Below the pieces are notes generated by a model. The model ran no database searches and had not been told where the DNA came from. It worked only from the letters and a program-made list of their open reading frames with translations. Both the position numbers and the translations under genes were made by a program. A stretch of DNA of 64,000 bases from Castor canadensis (Eukaryota > Chordata > Mammalia > Rodentia > Castoridae), in assembly GCF_047511655.1 (NCBI RefSeq), contig NC_133389.1:43434295-43498294 (forward strand). The letters are read 5' to 3'. Below, in pieces: positions 47,280 through 59,000 of the stretch. Position 1 is the stretch's first letter. Every line of letters starts with the position of its first letter.

Positions 47280-47435
47280 ATTTGAAGAATCTCTTCCAGC
47301 CTCTCTAAAGTCTGAGCCTTACTTGGTAGGAAGCCACATGTGGAATAAGGAAACTTGGATTCTTCCTTTAGCCTGCTGTGTGATGTTTAGCAGGTCATTG
47401 AACCTCATTTTCTTTGACCCTTCAACTCTAAAAAA
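47280..47435 (+). mobile_element. Possible MIR element
   Basis: GCTGTGTGATGTTTAGCAGGTCATTGAACCTCATTTTCTTTG matches the MIR core pattern. Confidence 0.5.
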
Positions 47436-47540
47436 AAAAATTCATTTGTTGGTTTTATCAACCAAATTATGATATTCTTTAATGCAGGGATAATGTACTC
47501 ATTATTGTATTTCTTTCATACTTGTATTTGACAGGGTTTG

Positions 47541-47614
47541 TTTTTGTGGTGCTAAGGATAAAATCCAGACTTTGTGCTTGCTAGGCACAGCTCTATAGAC
47601 CCCAGGCCCAGGGC
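47541..47614 (-). mobile_element. ID-type SINE, antisense, diverged
   Basis: TTTTGTGGTGCTAAGGATAA to TAGACCCCAGGCCC. Confidence 0.6.
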
Positions 47615-49249
47615 TTTTATGTTTTGATTGTCAATATGCATGAAATTTAATATTTGTTACATTAAATTAAAACTTTAAATGAAAACATCTTCCCTAAATA
47701 TATATATATAGTTTAAAACCAAGCACACTACTGCAATATCTTTGTGGGATGATATTAATAGGTATGTTCCCTTTAGTCAGAGAGACTCAATACTTGGTTG
47801 GATTCTAATAGCCTGAGGCATATTCTTATTTTTCAGCTGATCCATATAGACAAAATAAAAGGAAATAAGTTCTTTTCCTGCTAATTTCCATCACAAAACA
47901 AAGCTGTTTATTTTTTTAAGTGCTTTCTCCAATCCACTTCCAAATAAGCAAAAGTAAGTTCAACAAACAGAAATGGTGTCAATTTCAGCCTGTGACAAAG
48001 AAGACAACTTTATGGTTTTGCTATATGATAAATGGTGATTACATATTTTAATTGAGTTTCATTTCTGTAACACCTTGTAGGCTATATATAAAGAGGCTTT
48101 TTAAAAAATGATCTCAATGAATTGTCCAGGACTTGCATTAGGCTGCTGCCAAGAGAAACACAGTAGCTTAAACAAGGTAAAAGTTAATTTTTCTCTAATG
48201 CTAAAGAAGATGAATTTGGGGCTTATATGGATGGAAGCTTCTGAATGCTATTAATATCCTCAGCATCTTCTCTTTTCCCACCTATCAAATTGTTTCATAT
48301 TTAGGAGACTCCTCATGCAGTGCTAGCCTTTGTGTGACATCATGTCTAAAGCAGAAAGAGGGAGAAAGGGGGTTCCCTGGTTCTTAGAGTGCTCTTTCCC
48401 CACCAATGCCCTTGGGAGAACTTAGTGGACCGCTCATCCCTGTCTACAAAGGAGAGTGAGAAATGTGATTTTTTCAGGTGAACTTATCAGCTAAACAAAA
48501 TCAGACACCGTAACTAAGGAAGATATTTAATAATGATGTCAGGTAATGTAGGGGAAATACAAATATTCTTGGCCAATGTAGTACTACCCTAGGTCCATGT
48601 GATCTGTAGGAAAACATTTATTCCTTATACAATAGTTAAGGAATTGTATATTTAGAGTGGAGAACTATGCTCTTTCATGTCCCAATTTTTATTAGATATA
48701 GAAGAACAAAAACTTACTGAAATAAATAAAACCTCAACTTGTTTCAGAGTTTAAAACCTGATTGGCAGGCTAAATGTAGCCTGGTGTGGGAGGTGGGCCT
48801 TTTACAGTTGAAATATATTACAAGTAAATTACTGCATTAAAAGTCAGGACATTTCACTCCAAATATAAAATTGTGACCTCTTAAAAAATCAGAAGATCTG
48901 ATAACAAAGTCCATATTCCTGAAGGTCCCCAAATGAATGGAGGTGACAAGTGGCTTTCCTTTTAGACAGGGTCCTCTTCAATTTGCCTTTCATGTCATAG
49001 ACAGGAAGATTGTCAAATGTCACTTTATTGTAACATTCATATGATGGCTTTCTGAAGAAGATTTAAGAGGGAAAGAAGACATACATTCTGCAATATTATC
49101 TTTTCATAAGTTGAATAATGTCAAAGGGCTGTTCTTTTCAATCAATCTGGCATTTATTTTGATTATTTTCCTGGCCCTCTAAGGTACTGATGCTACTGAT
49201 TATTTGTAGTGTGTGAATTTTCAATATAAAATGGATTATGTTGCCATTT
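47615..49249. other. Intergenic, no gene seen
   Basis: AT-rich. A short TA run at 47697-47710. I recognise nothing further. Confidence 0.5.
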
Positions 49250-49640
49250 CATATATATTATTTGCTTCTTTATTACATTCCTTGCTTATTTTTTATTGTC
49301 CCTCCTGAACTAAAGAATAAACTCCATGAAAATAACATTTGTTTTTGTCTACATTTAGAGCAGTGCTTGCACATGGAGGTAACTCAGTAAGTGTTTGTTG
49401 AAGAAATTTATTCAGGACCTACTCTATGCAAACACTATAGAATATTTCCACAAATTTTTATCTCTTTAAAATATTAATAGCATATTTCCAAGTTGCTTGG
49501 AAGGTTTGATTATCCCTAATTACCCATAATAAAATGGAGCCAGAGGGATGTTAACTGACTTAATATGGCTAGGTTAATTCATCAGACTGCTAGATTTTCA
49601 TAAAGGCAAGATTTAAATGCAAGCCCAACCAGTGATTGCC
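49250..49640 (+). mobile_element. L2/MIR-type remnants
   Basis: TAAACTCCATGAAAATAACA and AACTCAGTAAGTGTTTGTTGAAG fit an L2 3' end. The following GACCTACTCTATGCAAACAC and GATTATCCCTAATTACCCATAATAAAATGGAGC fit a MIR-type element. Confidence 0.5.
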
Positions 49641-49814
49641 ATCTGTACATTTGTTTTGAATGGCTTTCTCATATCCACAATACAATAGGAGAGGATGTTT
49701 TTAGCTTCTTAATCATAAAAAAAGTGTGTTAAATATTTATATATTCACATGCTTCTATGTGAATTTTGATCTTCAGATAATAAATTACTGTGCGAAGAAG
49801 GAAGACAAAACACA

Positions 49815-50040
49815 GACTTCCTTGCATTCTAAAAACACTCTCTGAAAATGTAACTAGGTATAGCAAACTGCCATTCAACTCAGCAATCCCTATGTGGGAT
49901 TTATACCCAAAGAAAATGAAATCAGTACCTTATATGCATATCTGCATCTCCCACATTTATTATGGCATTGTTCAGAATAGACAGATATGGAAATAATCTA
50001 AGTGGTCATTGGTGGATGAATGAAAAAATAAATATTATCC
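49815..50040 (+). mobile_element. L1 ORF2 3' fragment
   Basis: CAACTCAGCAATCCCTATGT, ATACCCAAAGAAAATGAAAT and GGTGGATGAATGAAAAAATA are the conserved end of mammalian L1 ORF2. Confidence 0.75.
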
Positions 50041-50637
50041 TGCTTTTAAAAAAGAGACAGGGTCTCTCTATTAAGGTAAGGTAGACAGGCATAGGAAAAA
50101 AAAGAGACAAAGAGCATGGTGCCTGGGACAGCAGGACATCAAGTAGTAGAAACCAAGACCACAAAAAACTGACAGGGAGCAACATGACTGGCCCAGACAA
50201 GCATTACCTGTCCTTGTTTTATTATAATGGAATCTCCATATCACTAGTCTTGTAGAATGGGCTGTGATACCATCATGCATGTGATACCATGACACATCCA
50301 AAAATCCTATGTGAGGACAGAAAAGGGGAGTGAGTAAACCCTACTCCAGAAAAATCCTAACCCACTCCTGGAATTCCCCTTTTCACTGCCTTAACTCATG
50401 AATAATCCTCCTTTCCATTAAAGTTCACACATAAGACTATCCAAAATCCAAGACAAAGTGATTTTTCTTGAGAAGCCCATATTTACCCCTTGAGAGCCTA
50501 ATTTTGCCCTTTAATAAAACTTCCTCCCAAATCCTTACTTTTTCTCCTCTCTGAAGGTGACAAGAACCTAAAAAAACTGGGTGGAATTCTCAATTTCCCT
50601 GTCCTTGAGTCCTCCCTGGCCCTTAACTGCCAGTAGC

Positions 50638-50730
50638 CCTATATAGTCCAGGCTGTCCTTCAACTTGTGATCCTTCTGCAACAGCCCCCAAGTACTGGGA
50701 TTACAGACATGTGCTACCATATCTGGCCCT
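50638..50730 (-). mobile_element. B1-like SINE, antisense
   Basis: AGTCCAGGCTGTCCTTCAAC, GTACTGGGATTACAGACATG and CTACCATATCTGGCCC: reversed B1. Confidence 0.75.
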
Positions 50731-50759
50731 AACTTATTTATTAACAGAGACAATATGGC

Positions 50760-51650
50760 TGTTGGGTTGAAAATACACCAAAGTGAGAAGCATTGGCAGC
50801 AGGAGGTTTTTACAATAACCTAGGGGAGAGATGACAGTGGTTTGGACCAGGATGGTAATGATGGAGGTGGTGAAAACAAGGTGGATTTCAGGTATATTTA
50901 AAAGGTACTTTTGACAGGATTTACTGACTGATTGAATTTAGAGTATAAGAGAAAAAAAGAGGTGCTAAAAACCTGTTACTGTTTTTGTCTTAAATTACTG
51001 GAAGGGTGGAGTCGACATTAATTGAAAGGGAAAAGACTTTTGTGGAGAAGAGGAGCTCCAAACTTAGGGGATTAATTTTGCAATAGATAATGAAACTGAG
51101 ATTCTGTTAGGTGATTGGAACCTGGAGTTCAAGGGAGAGTTCTGGGACAGAGCTTTAGACTTGTTGACTATCAGCATCCTGGCAGTGTTCAAAGCCAGGA
51201 GCTGGATGAGATCAACAAAGGAGTTAACATAAGTGGAACCAGAATCAAGGGCCAACAACTGCACTGCAGTCTTTGGAGGTTATGGAGAGGTAAAGGAATA
51301 GGATAATGAGGTAGAAAAAGAAAAATAGAAGCCAAACAAAGAACATATTTTAGTAATGGGTGAGCCAACTTTCTGCAATTAAGACAGTGAGATGATGCTG
51401 AAAAACGGTTCTTAGATTTAACAACGTGAATGTCACTGTAGTCATTTTGAGAAACACTTTTAGTGAAGAAGTAGAGCACAAAACCTAGGGCTTCAAGAGA
51501 TAATGACAGGAAATAAACAGAAGACAGTAAATATAACACAGCTTTTCTCAGAGTTCTTTTTTTCTATAAAGGACAGCAAAGAACTGAGGTGTGGTAGTTA
51601 GAAGGATAAATGGAATTAAGAGGTAGAGATTTCTGTTGGCTTTTTTCAGA
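50760..51650 (+). repeat. Ancient interspersed repeat, family not assigned
   Basis: Phrases such as GATGACAGTGGTTTGGACCAGGATGG, GACAGGATTTACTGACTGAT and AAAGCCAGGAGCTGGATGAGAT recall an old repeat present in many mammals, possibly a hAT-type element, but I cannot name it with certainty. Confidence 0.35.
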
Positions 51651-52019
51651 TATTATTGAAAGATAGAGATGGATTAAACTGATGATGTAGAAGGGTAGAA
51701 TTGTTAGAGCAATGCCCTTGCGCAGGTGGGAGCAGATGGGAATGAATGCACAAGAGGAGGGGTTGACCTTAACCATGAAGAGGGGTGGTTCGTTCATGGT
51801 GTAGAAGAGAAGGCTGCATATACAGCACAGATGCAGGGAGGTTGGCAAGTATGGATAAGCTTGTAATTCTCCTTGGTAATTTTCATGTGCTCTGTGAAAT
51901 AAAAAGCAAGTCAGTAACAGAACATAAGGATAGAGGAATATATTTGAAGTTTGAACAGAAAGAAAATGATATAAAAATATTGCCTTACAAAAGACACATG
52001 GAAACATACCAAAAACTGT

Positions 52020-52730
52020 TAAACAACACAGGACAAGGGGGAAAGGGGGAGGAAGTATGGTGGAGGGGGGTTTACGTTTACTTAAGCACAGTGCATATAC
52101 CGTTATAATACCAAGTCAAAAATCCCACTGAACAACGAACAGACACTCAGACAATAAAGAATAAAAATGAAAAACAGGTTACACTAAGAGGAGGGCATTA
52201 ACAGGAGTGGGAGAGTAAAAGAAGAAGGCAAACAAAGTGAATATGGGTGATGCACTTTTTATAAAAGAATGAATATAGAATTTTTAAACCCATTGAAATC
52301 ACCATAAGCAGGGGACTAAGGTAAAAAGGAAAGCAATGGAGAAGATGAAGCAATTCTGGATAGAATACATATATATGTGGAAATGTCATAATGAAACTTC
52401 CTGTACAGCTATCTTAAGCATACAAAAATGCCTTTTACTCAAAAATGAAGGACAGGAAGGTAAAAACAGGTACTGTCTGAGAGTTGGTCCCAGTGGGAGG
52501 GGGGAAGATACAAGGAAAGGGTGTATAGGAGGGTGAATATGGTGGAAAATTATGTACTCATGTATGAAAATGGAAAAGTGAGAACTGTTGAAACTATTCT
52601 AAGACAGGGGAGGGGGCAAAAAGGAGAATGATGGTGGTGTGAATTTAACTGAGATATATTGTAGTCATTTTTGTGTCACAATGTACCTCTGGTACAACAA
52701 TAATATGATAATAAAAAATTAAAAAATTTT
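52020..52730 (+). mobile_element. L1 3' untranslated region with repeated G-rich units
   Basis: GGGGGAGG-rich blocks recur at about 52038, 52495 and 52608. Two of them are followed by a copy of 'ggtgtgaat...' plus 'tgtactcatgtatgaaaatgg'-like sequence, and the element ends in AATATGATAATAAAAAATT. This is the structure I know from rodent L1 3' ends. Confidence 0.65.
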
Positions 52731-54529
52731 AAAAATGAGGATGTGAATGGAATAGGCAAATAGAGTGGAACTCTGTACAGATTATTCTCATAAGCTCAAA
52801 ATGGGTAATGGTGGGAATCTCCAGAAGGAAGAATTAATGCTAACTATGTAGCTGAACAGTTAGATTTTTCTCTTCCATCTTTCCCCATTATGAGAAATAG
52901 CCTCTAAGCATAATAACAGCTACTGCCTTGAACTCTTTCTTCAGTTTCTCACCTGCTTCATCAAATGCTCCCAAAAAACCACTCACTGTTGTGGACCTCT
53001 TTATCTTTCTTATGCTTTCCTCTTTATTTTTACAACCATGTGTTTTTCAAGATTAAAGTTATCACATCTTATTCATAAAACTTCAGAAAACAATTTTTCT
53101 TGAGCATTTGAAAACTGATTGTGAAGTTGACTAAGATTATTTATACAATGAAAACTGCAATTGAACTTCTGGTTCTCTTGAAAATTTTAATACTTTAAAT
53201 TTGAGAGATGCATAAATAAAATGATTTCAAAACATATTTGTTGAGTTTTTCTAGACTATCAATGCCATTGATTCATTCTTTCATTTGTTCTGCATTCTTT
53301 ATTTTTTTTACCCTTTCAGAATTATCAATCTATTTATTTTATCACCTACTTAAAATTTCAGTAAGATTATTTTGATTTCTTTTGTGTTATAATATTCTTA
53401 GGAGACTCTAAAGAATGGTGTTTCTGACCCGCAGTGGCTACAGAATCTGGTCCATTGATCAGTTGCTTTTTGGTTGGGATGCAGAATTTTGTTCCTTTCT
53501 CTAAATCCTCTAGGTCATTTTAGGTACTAGTCATCAGGATTAGTTTCCGTCTATAATTTAAATAGTTGACTAGTAAATGAAATCTTTCATGTACCCTATT
53601 TTCATATGGATATTTTTATTTGCAACTAGATGTCTTCCTTAAAATGTTGCTTTCTCCATATTTCACATAAGTGGGTAACAAAACCCATGAGTCCATCATC
53701 ATAATATGCTGATTTGGTTGGTTCACATAATTTAAAGCCTGTGTTCTAATTTTTTTATTATAATTGTCAGCCACCTAGAATTTTCATCAGTTGCTAACAG
53801 ATTATGAGAAAGACAATTTGAGTAGCTAACACTCCTCTTAAAGACATTTGGTTTATCATCTTGAAATACACTATCAAAACCTTGTTTCATTTGGAGATTG
53901 TGTATGACAAACTGAGTCTAACAGCTATACATGTTTACTACTGGTTTTATATATATATATATAGGTTATTAGGTGACCACCAAGGCCTATAAGACTTCCT
54001 ATTCTTGGATCAAATTGATTTCTTCTTTTCTAATTTGGCTTATTAATCGTTTCTTGAATTATTATTTCTTGATACAAATACATTTATAGTAATACTTTGT
54101 AAATAGAATATAATAGAAAATACTATTAAAATTTGGCTTTCCTACTTATTAAAATAAATTAGATTCAAACATGTTATACCATATTAATTTTTCTTTCTCT
54201 TTGTTAACTTCTCCTCTGTTTCATAGACTCATTCTTCTCTACCTCTATAAGGAATATGTTGAATGTGTTTAGGAAGTGTCCTTTTGTTTGTGTAATGCTT
54301 TAAAACATACGATTGCTTTGTGAAAATTGTAAAGCTTACATTAAATGTAGAAACACTTTATTTTAGTTATTTCACTGTTCTGTATACTTTCTGAGACTCA
54401 TTCATGTTATCATGCACATTAGCATGAATTTGGCACAGTTATCCATAGTTAAACTATGAACTCCCCAAAGATGGTGATCCACATTGCTTCCAACTCCTTA
54501 AATAACAAATAATCTTTTATAGTCTTCAA
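52731..54529. other. Intergenic, no gene seen
   Basis: AT-rich, with a TA run at 53949-53963 and nothing recognisable. Confidence 0.5.
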
Positions 54530-55440
54530 TAAGAACTCCTTTAGGTTATAACCAAGAGAGGCATTGCTAGATTGTAGGGTAAGTAGCAAGCATTGCTAGA
54601 CTATTCTCCTAAACATTTGATCAAATTTATTATACCAGCAATGCAGCAGGTTTCCCAAATATTCATATTCTATCAATACTTTCTGTTGCGTGGCTTCTTA
54701 ATTTTTTCCAAACAGGAGTAAAAGAATAATTTATTATTTTAATATGCTTTTTTCTAATTTATTAAAATAGACTATTTAGGCTTTGAGATTCCTCTGTTAT
54801 AAAACACCTGGTCACACTCTTTGCTCATTTTTTTCGATTGAGGTTCTTCCTGTTCTTGATGATATGTAGGAGTTCCATGTATCTTCTAGTATTTTCTTCT
54901 TGTCTATTTTAGTCAGCAAATGCCTTTTTCCAATCTAATATCTATCTACTAACTTTATTCCTGGTGTCTTTGGTAAACAAAACGCCTGAATTTCAATGTA
55001 GTCAAATGTATATTTTAAAAATCTCTTGATTGTATATGCCTTATGGATTTTATTTCAAAAATCTTTTTCTAACTGTGGGCCATATAGATGTTTTTCTATA
55101 TTGTCCTCCATTAAATTTATGTTTTCACCACCACAATAAAGATGAACCCATATAGAGACTACTTTGTGACCTATGGTGCTAAGTAGGAGACCAGTTTTAT
55201 TTTCCTCTAGTAATGAGACTATTTTCTCCATGTCACCATTCAATAATTTCTCCTTTTCCTTGTGGTATCTGATGCCACTTATCAGCTATTAAGTTCCCAT
55301 TTATACATAGTCTCTCTCAAGTTCTAAGTTAAAGTTCATCAGTGCATTTGTATGTTCTTGTGCAAAATCTACACTAGAAATTCTTAGCAGGCCCACCTGA
55401 CATTTTATCAAATATATTCCAGTATGTTTGACCTCAGATC
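54530..55440 (-). mobile_element. Diverged L1 fragment, antisense
   Basis: TTTGCTCATTTTTTTCGATTG, TAGGAGTTCCATGTATCTTCTAG and AAATCTTTTTCTAACTGTGGGCC follow the order of a reversed L1 3' region. Highly decayed, with uncertain ends. Confidence 0.55.
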
Positions 55441-58049
55441 AGGAACCCCCATCTTACCAAATGTGACCTAAGATATTACTCCAATATGCCAAAAAATATT
55501 AAGAATAGAACAAGAAAAGGAAAGAATGACTTGCCAAAAAAATGTCCAAATGTACTGAGGATACAAGGGCGGACAAAAAAGAGACAGACTGTTAAAGTAA
55601 GGAAAATATAGTCTTCATGAGAAAGAAATATTAGTTAACCATTTACTCAAAGAAATTTAACATGGTACCTGTGACAAGTGCTCTTATTTAGAGGCAGTAG
55701 TTTAATGAGGAAGATTTGATCTGATAATGGAAAAAATAAAAGTTGACATTTGTAGACTGGTGTTAACCAGTCTGGAAGGGTGGAAGAAGACTCCAGGCAG
55801 AGGAAAGAGCAAGTGCAAAGCACTTGCCTTATGAGAAGGAGCCTCATAAGCAAGGGTCTGAAAAAGTACAGATGTATTTGTGTGCAGCGATATTTATAGG
55901 TACAGGAGCATTTAGAAGTCACATCCTCTACCTCCCAACCGTCCCAAGTACACTGTATTTCATTGAGGCTCATTTTGAAAAGCAAACTTCAAAGAAATAT
56001 GTATAGCATTAGAAAATAAATATTATACTTAAAATTTAAAAACCTTTCTCACATTGGAAAAGAATTCCTTTGAAAAATTAGTGTAAATTTCAAATGGCAC
56101 ACAAGTAATACAAATTGCACCATCTCATCTAGTGAAGAATTTGTTCCAGAGGAGATCAGGGATTAGTGTTGAGTAGAAGGGGATTTGGAGGTGTTAATGA
56201 ATTATTTCTCTGCCCCCATCTCTAATGTAACTAGACAATGTCTTTCAATCTTGCTTTATTTTCTCCCTTAGGTTTGTGTCTTCCTTGCTTTTGAGTTCCA
56301 TTCTGTTACATACCATGCCCAGATAGAGTCTCCCTGAAGACTACATCTGTCCATGTGAGTCCCTCTTCCACAGGCTCTGGCAGTGAGGGACCAGTAGGAA
56401 TCAGGGGGTATTGTCTCTATTATTAACACGTCCATAGTAAGGGGAGTTTTGTTGACTTTAATGGGTTTAGTTTCTGGCTTCTGAAATTAGAAAATGTTGA
56501 AGCTACGCTGGGTAGGTTTGATCATAGGATGAGTTGCAGATTGTTTCTCTTTTTAAGGATGCTCTGGATCTGACATCTCACTATCTCTATGAAATGAGGG
56601 CTTGTTTCATAGTCTAATCTAAATACATTCAGTAAATTGGAATACTTATTTAGAGTAAGTTGTTTTTAATTTTTTTCATTGTTAAACAATTTTTCATCAT
56701 GAAACCAACAAAAATCACCATTTTAATAGCCTCAGTTATCCAGTGTGAGAGATGACAATAAATACCCAAGATGATTCTTGTTAAAAGGCTCTTCAGCCCT
56801 TTTCTGGAATGAGGAAAAACATGATCCATCCTTACAGCATTAAGGTAGGCAAGAGTTTGGAAATGTCCCATTGTCAAAGGCCATGATGACAGTCTGACTC
56901 GATTTTCTGGAAGCTGAAACTACCTTGCTTCTGTGTTTTCTGGATTACATCATTATTAATAGGATGACAGTTGTTTATGAAATCATTTTTGGAAAAAAAC
57001 ATGAGGGTTAAAAATATGGAAACAAAAACATGACAACTCTAGTCTCACACTGATGAGCCAGGCTTACTTTACTAGCAAAGGTTCAGTGATAATTTTATGG
57101 CTATGGAGACAATAGAACAGCTAATTATGAGGCAGTCATTAATAAAACAGAGCATGGAATTAAATACACCTGATGTACGGTATATAACGTTGAACCTTAA
57201 CTTTGAGTGTAAATATATACTGTATTAGAATTATTCTGACTCTGTGCCCAGTGGTATTAGGATGGTTGGCTCTTCAAACAAATTTCCTCCAAACATCCCT
57301 GTGGAGATTTAAACCAAACAAATGGAGGAGACAAGTTTCTCCTTTGTGGTCAGACTTACCTGGTTTTAAGTGGGTAATTGAAAAGAGGTGGTGAGGATGA
57401 GTCAGAATGCCTTGTCATTGCTTTCAGCAGAGCTGAAAGCATACAGCTTTCATACTTTAATCTTCCTGATTAAGTGTCCCAATAATTTACCAGTTTAAGT
57501 GCACTTCACATCAAAATGTAAATTACTCCATCCTTTTTTGACTTCTCACTGAGAACTCTGGTTTTGATGACAGTGAAGAGAAAGAATTCTGCACTAGATG
57601 TTCAGGTGTCCAATACAGGAGAAAAGTTATAAGAAAACCTGTGGTTGGCTTCATTTGTAACAAGGGAGGTTCTAGGAGAAAATCAGTAACTCCTATGTGA
57701 CTGGGACATCAGCTGAAGTTTTCTACGGTTCACTCACCCTTGGTTTTTGTTTCTTCCTATAGCCCTGATTCATTGACTTTATTTATGCATGTCTTAGTAC
57801 TTCCCTGAATGAATGCATTCTTGTATCACTTTCAGTCTTATATCACTGACTAGGAAATTTCTAAAACTTTCAACCCTGAAGCTCCTTGTGCCACAGATGA
57901 AAGTCTTGTCCGAAATGCTTCTGAGTATCTGTAGGAATTTTATTGCAGAAAAGAATGTGTAAAATAGTCTCCCTGAAGTCTGCAGGACTTAGGGCAGAGG
58001 TGACAGATAATGAAGCATCTTCAGCCCTGGACAGTTTTTGTGGGTCTGT
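55441..58049. other. Intergenic, no gene seen
   Basis: Mixed AT-rich sequence. A patch at 55790-55850 (CAGGCAGAGGAAAGAGCAAGTGC) looks like an old repeat but I cannot assign it. Confidence 0.45.
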
Positions 58050-59000
58050 AACTGCCCCCAGGGCAGGGACGTTAGCAGGCCTAGAGGACAGTGGACTGGG
58101 CGGGGCCTGGGCAAGCGGCGCTCAGGAGTGAGTGAGTCTCGGTACAGTCAGGGCTTCTGATGGGCAGGGCCAGTTGCTAATCCAGCCAGGCGGACACCGG
58201 GGCGGGGGGGGCAGATGGGGCATATAGGTGGCGTTCGCTGGTGAGAAACACCTAGCTCTGGTAAAAGGGTGGTGGCAAAGGGGAGTTCCCACCTGTTGAG
58301 TTCTTAGAGAAATGAAGACTTAAGAAAATAGCAAGGAGGGGCCGATCGGTGTCTTTGGACGAGCCTGGAGCCCCACCCTCGGCCAGAGGAAAAGCCCCTG
58401 GGGTGAGAGGCAGGCGCTCCAGAGAAACTGGGAAGAAAAGAAGCGCCTGTCCGCGCGCTCCACCTCTGCCGGGCTCCCCGCGCTGCGGACCCAGCCTGCA
58501 CCCCAACGCCCGGCCGAATCCTTCTTCGCCGGCCTCCGGGTGCCTTGGCCGACAGGCGACTTGTCCTCGAGTCCTGTCCATGGCGGCAGCCGGACCCACA
58601 AGCTCCGGGAGCCTGGCCCTCTGCCGGCAACTCCTGCTGTCCCTTACGGTGAGTACAGCAGGGGCCACCGGCTAGGGAGGACGGTCCTATCGCCAGGGGA
58701 GAAGGGGGAAACCTGCGGAGCAGGGGTGGCCCGCACAGTTGGGGTTAAAGGGCCTCGTGATGGCTAAAAATGGAGTTGGTGGCGGTGGGGGAGGGCCGAC
58801 AGGAAGAGGAGCTCGACCTGGGCGCCACGATCCGATCCCAAGGCGAGGGCAGGGTGTCTGGGGAGATGTAATCAGCGCGCGCGGCTGGGGACGGAGGCGG
58901 GAGCTGCGAACGCCCAGCCAAAACCGTGGCCTCGGGGTGCGCACCGGGAAGCGGGGTGCGCCGGAGCTGCTCCTTGCTCCGCGCCTCTCCAGAGTCCCCT
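58050..59000 (+). promoter_or_regulatory. DSC2: CpG island and promoter of the second desmocollin gene
   Basis: CpG dinucleotides, scarce over most of the window, become frequent here, most densely at 58440-58960. GC boxes of the Sp1 type lie at 58098-58107 (GGGCGGGGCC) and about 58198-58210. The island covers the first exon and start of intron 1. I see no TATA box. The transcription start is not determinable by eye but is probably between the GC boxes and 58580. Confidence 0.8.
58580..58648 (+). CDS. DSC2: Desmocollin exon 1, probably DSC2 (partial gene)
   Basis: A 23-codon start exon reading MAAAGPTSSGSLALCRQLLL, then SLT and a GTGAGT donor in phase 0, as in DSC1 exon 1. The ALCR-x-LLL part matches the human DSC2 signal peptide; the MAAAGP start is closer to DSC3. 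In mammals the gene downstream of DSC1 in the same orientation is DSC2, so I prefer DSC2. It would be a broadly expressed desmosomal cadherin. I found no exon 2 in the remaining 5.3 kb, so the gene continues outside the window. The ATG has G at +4 but T at -3. Confidence 0.75.

Noticed and set aside
58252-58944. Several long minus-strand frames at the second desmocollin promoter
   Set aside because: GC-rich sequence is stop-poor. The translations are compositionally biased and are shadows of the CpG island.
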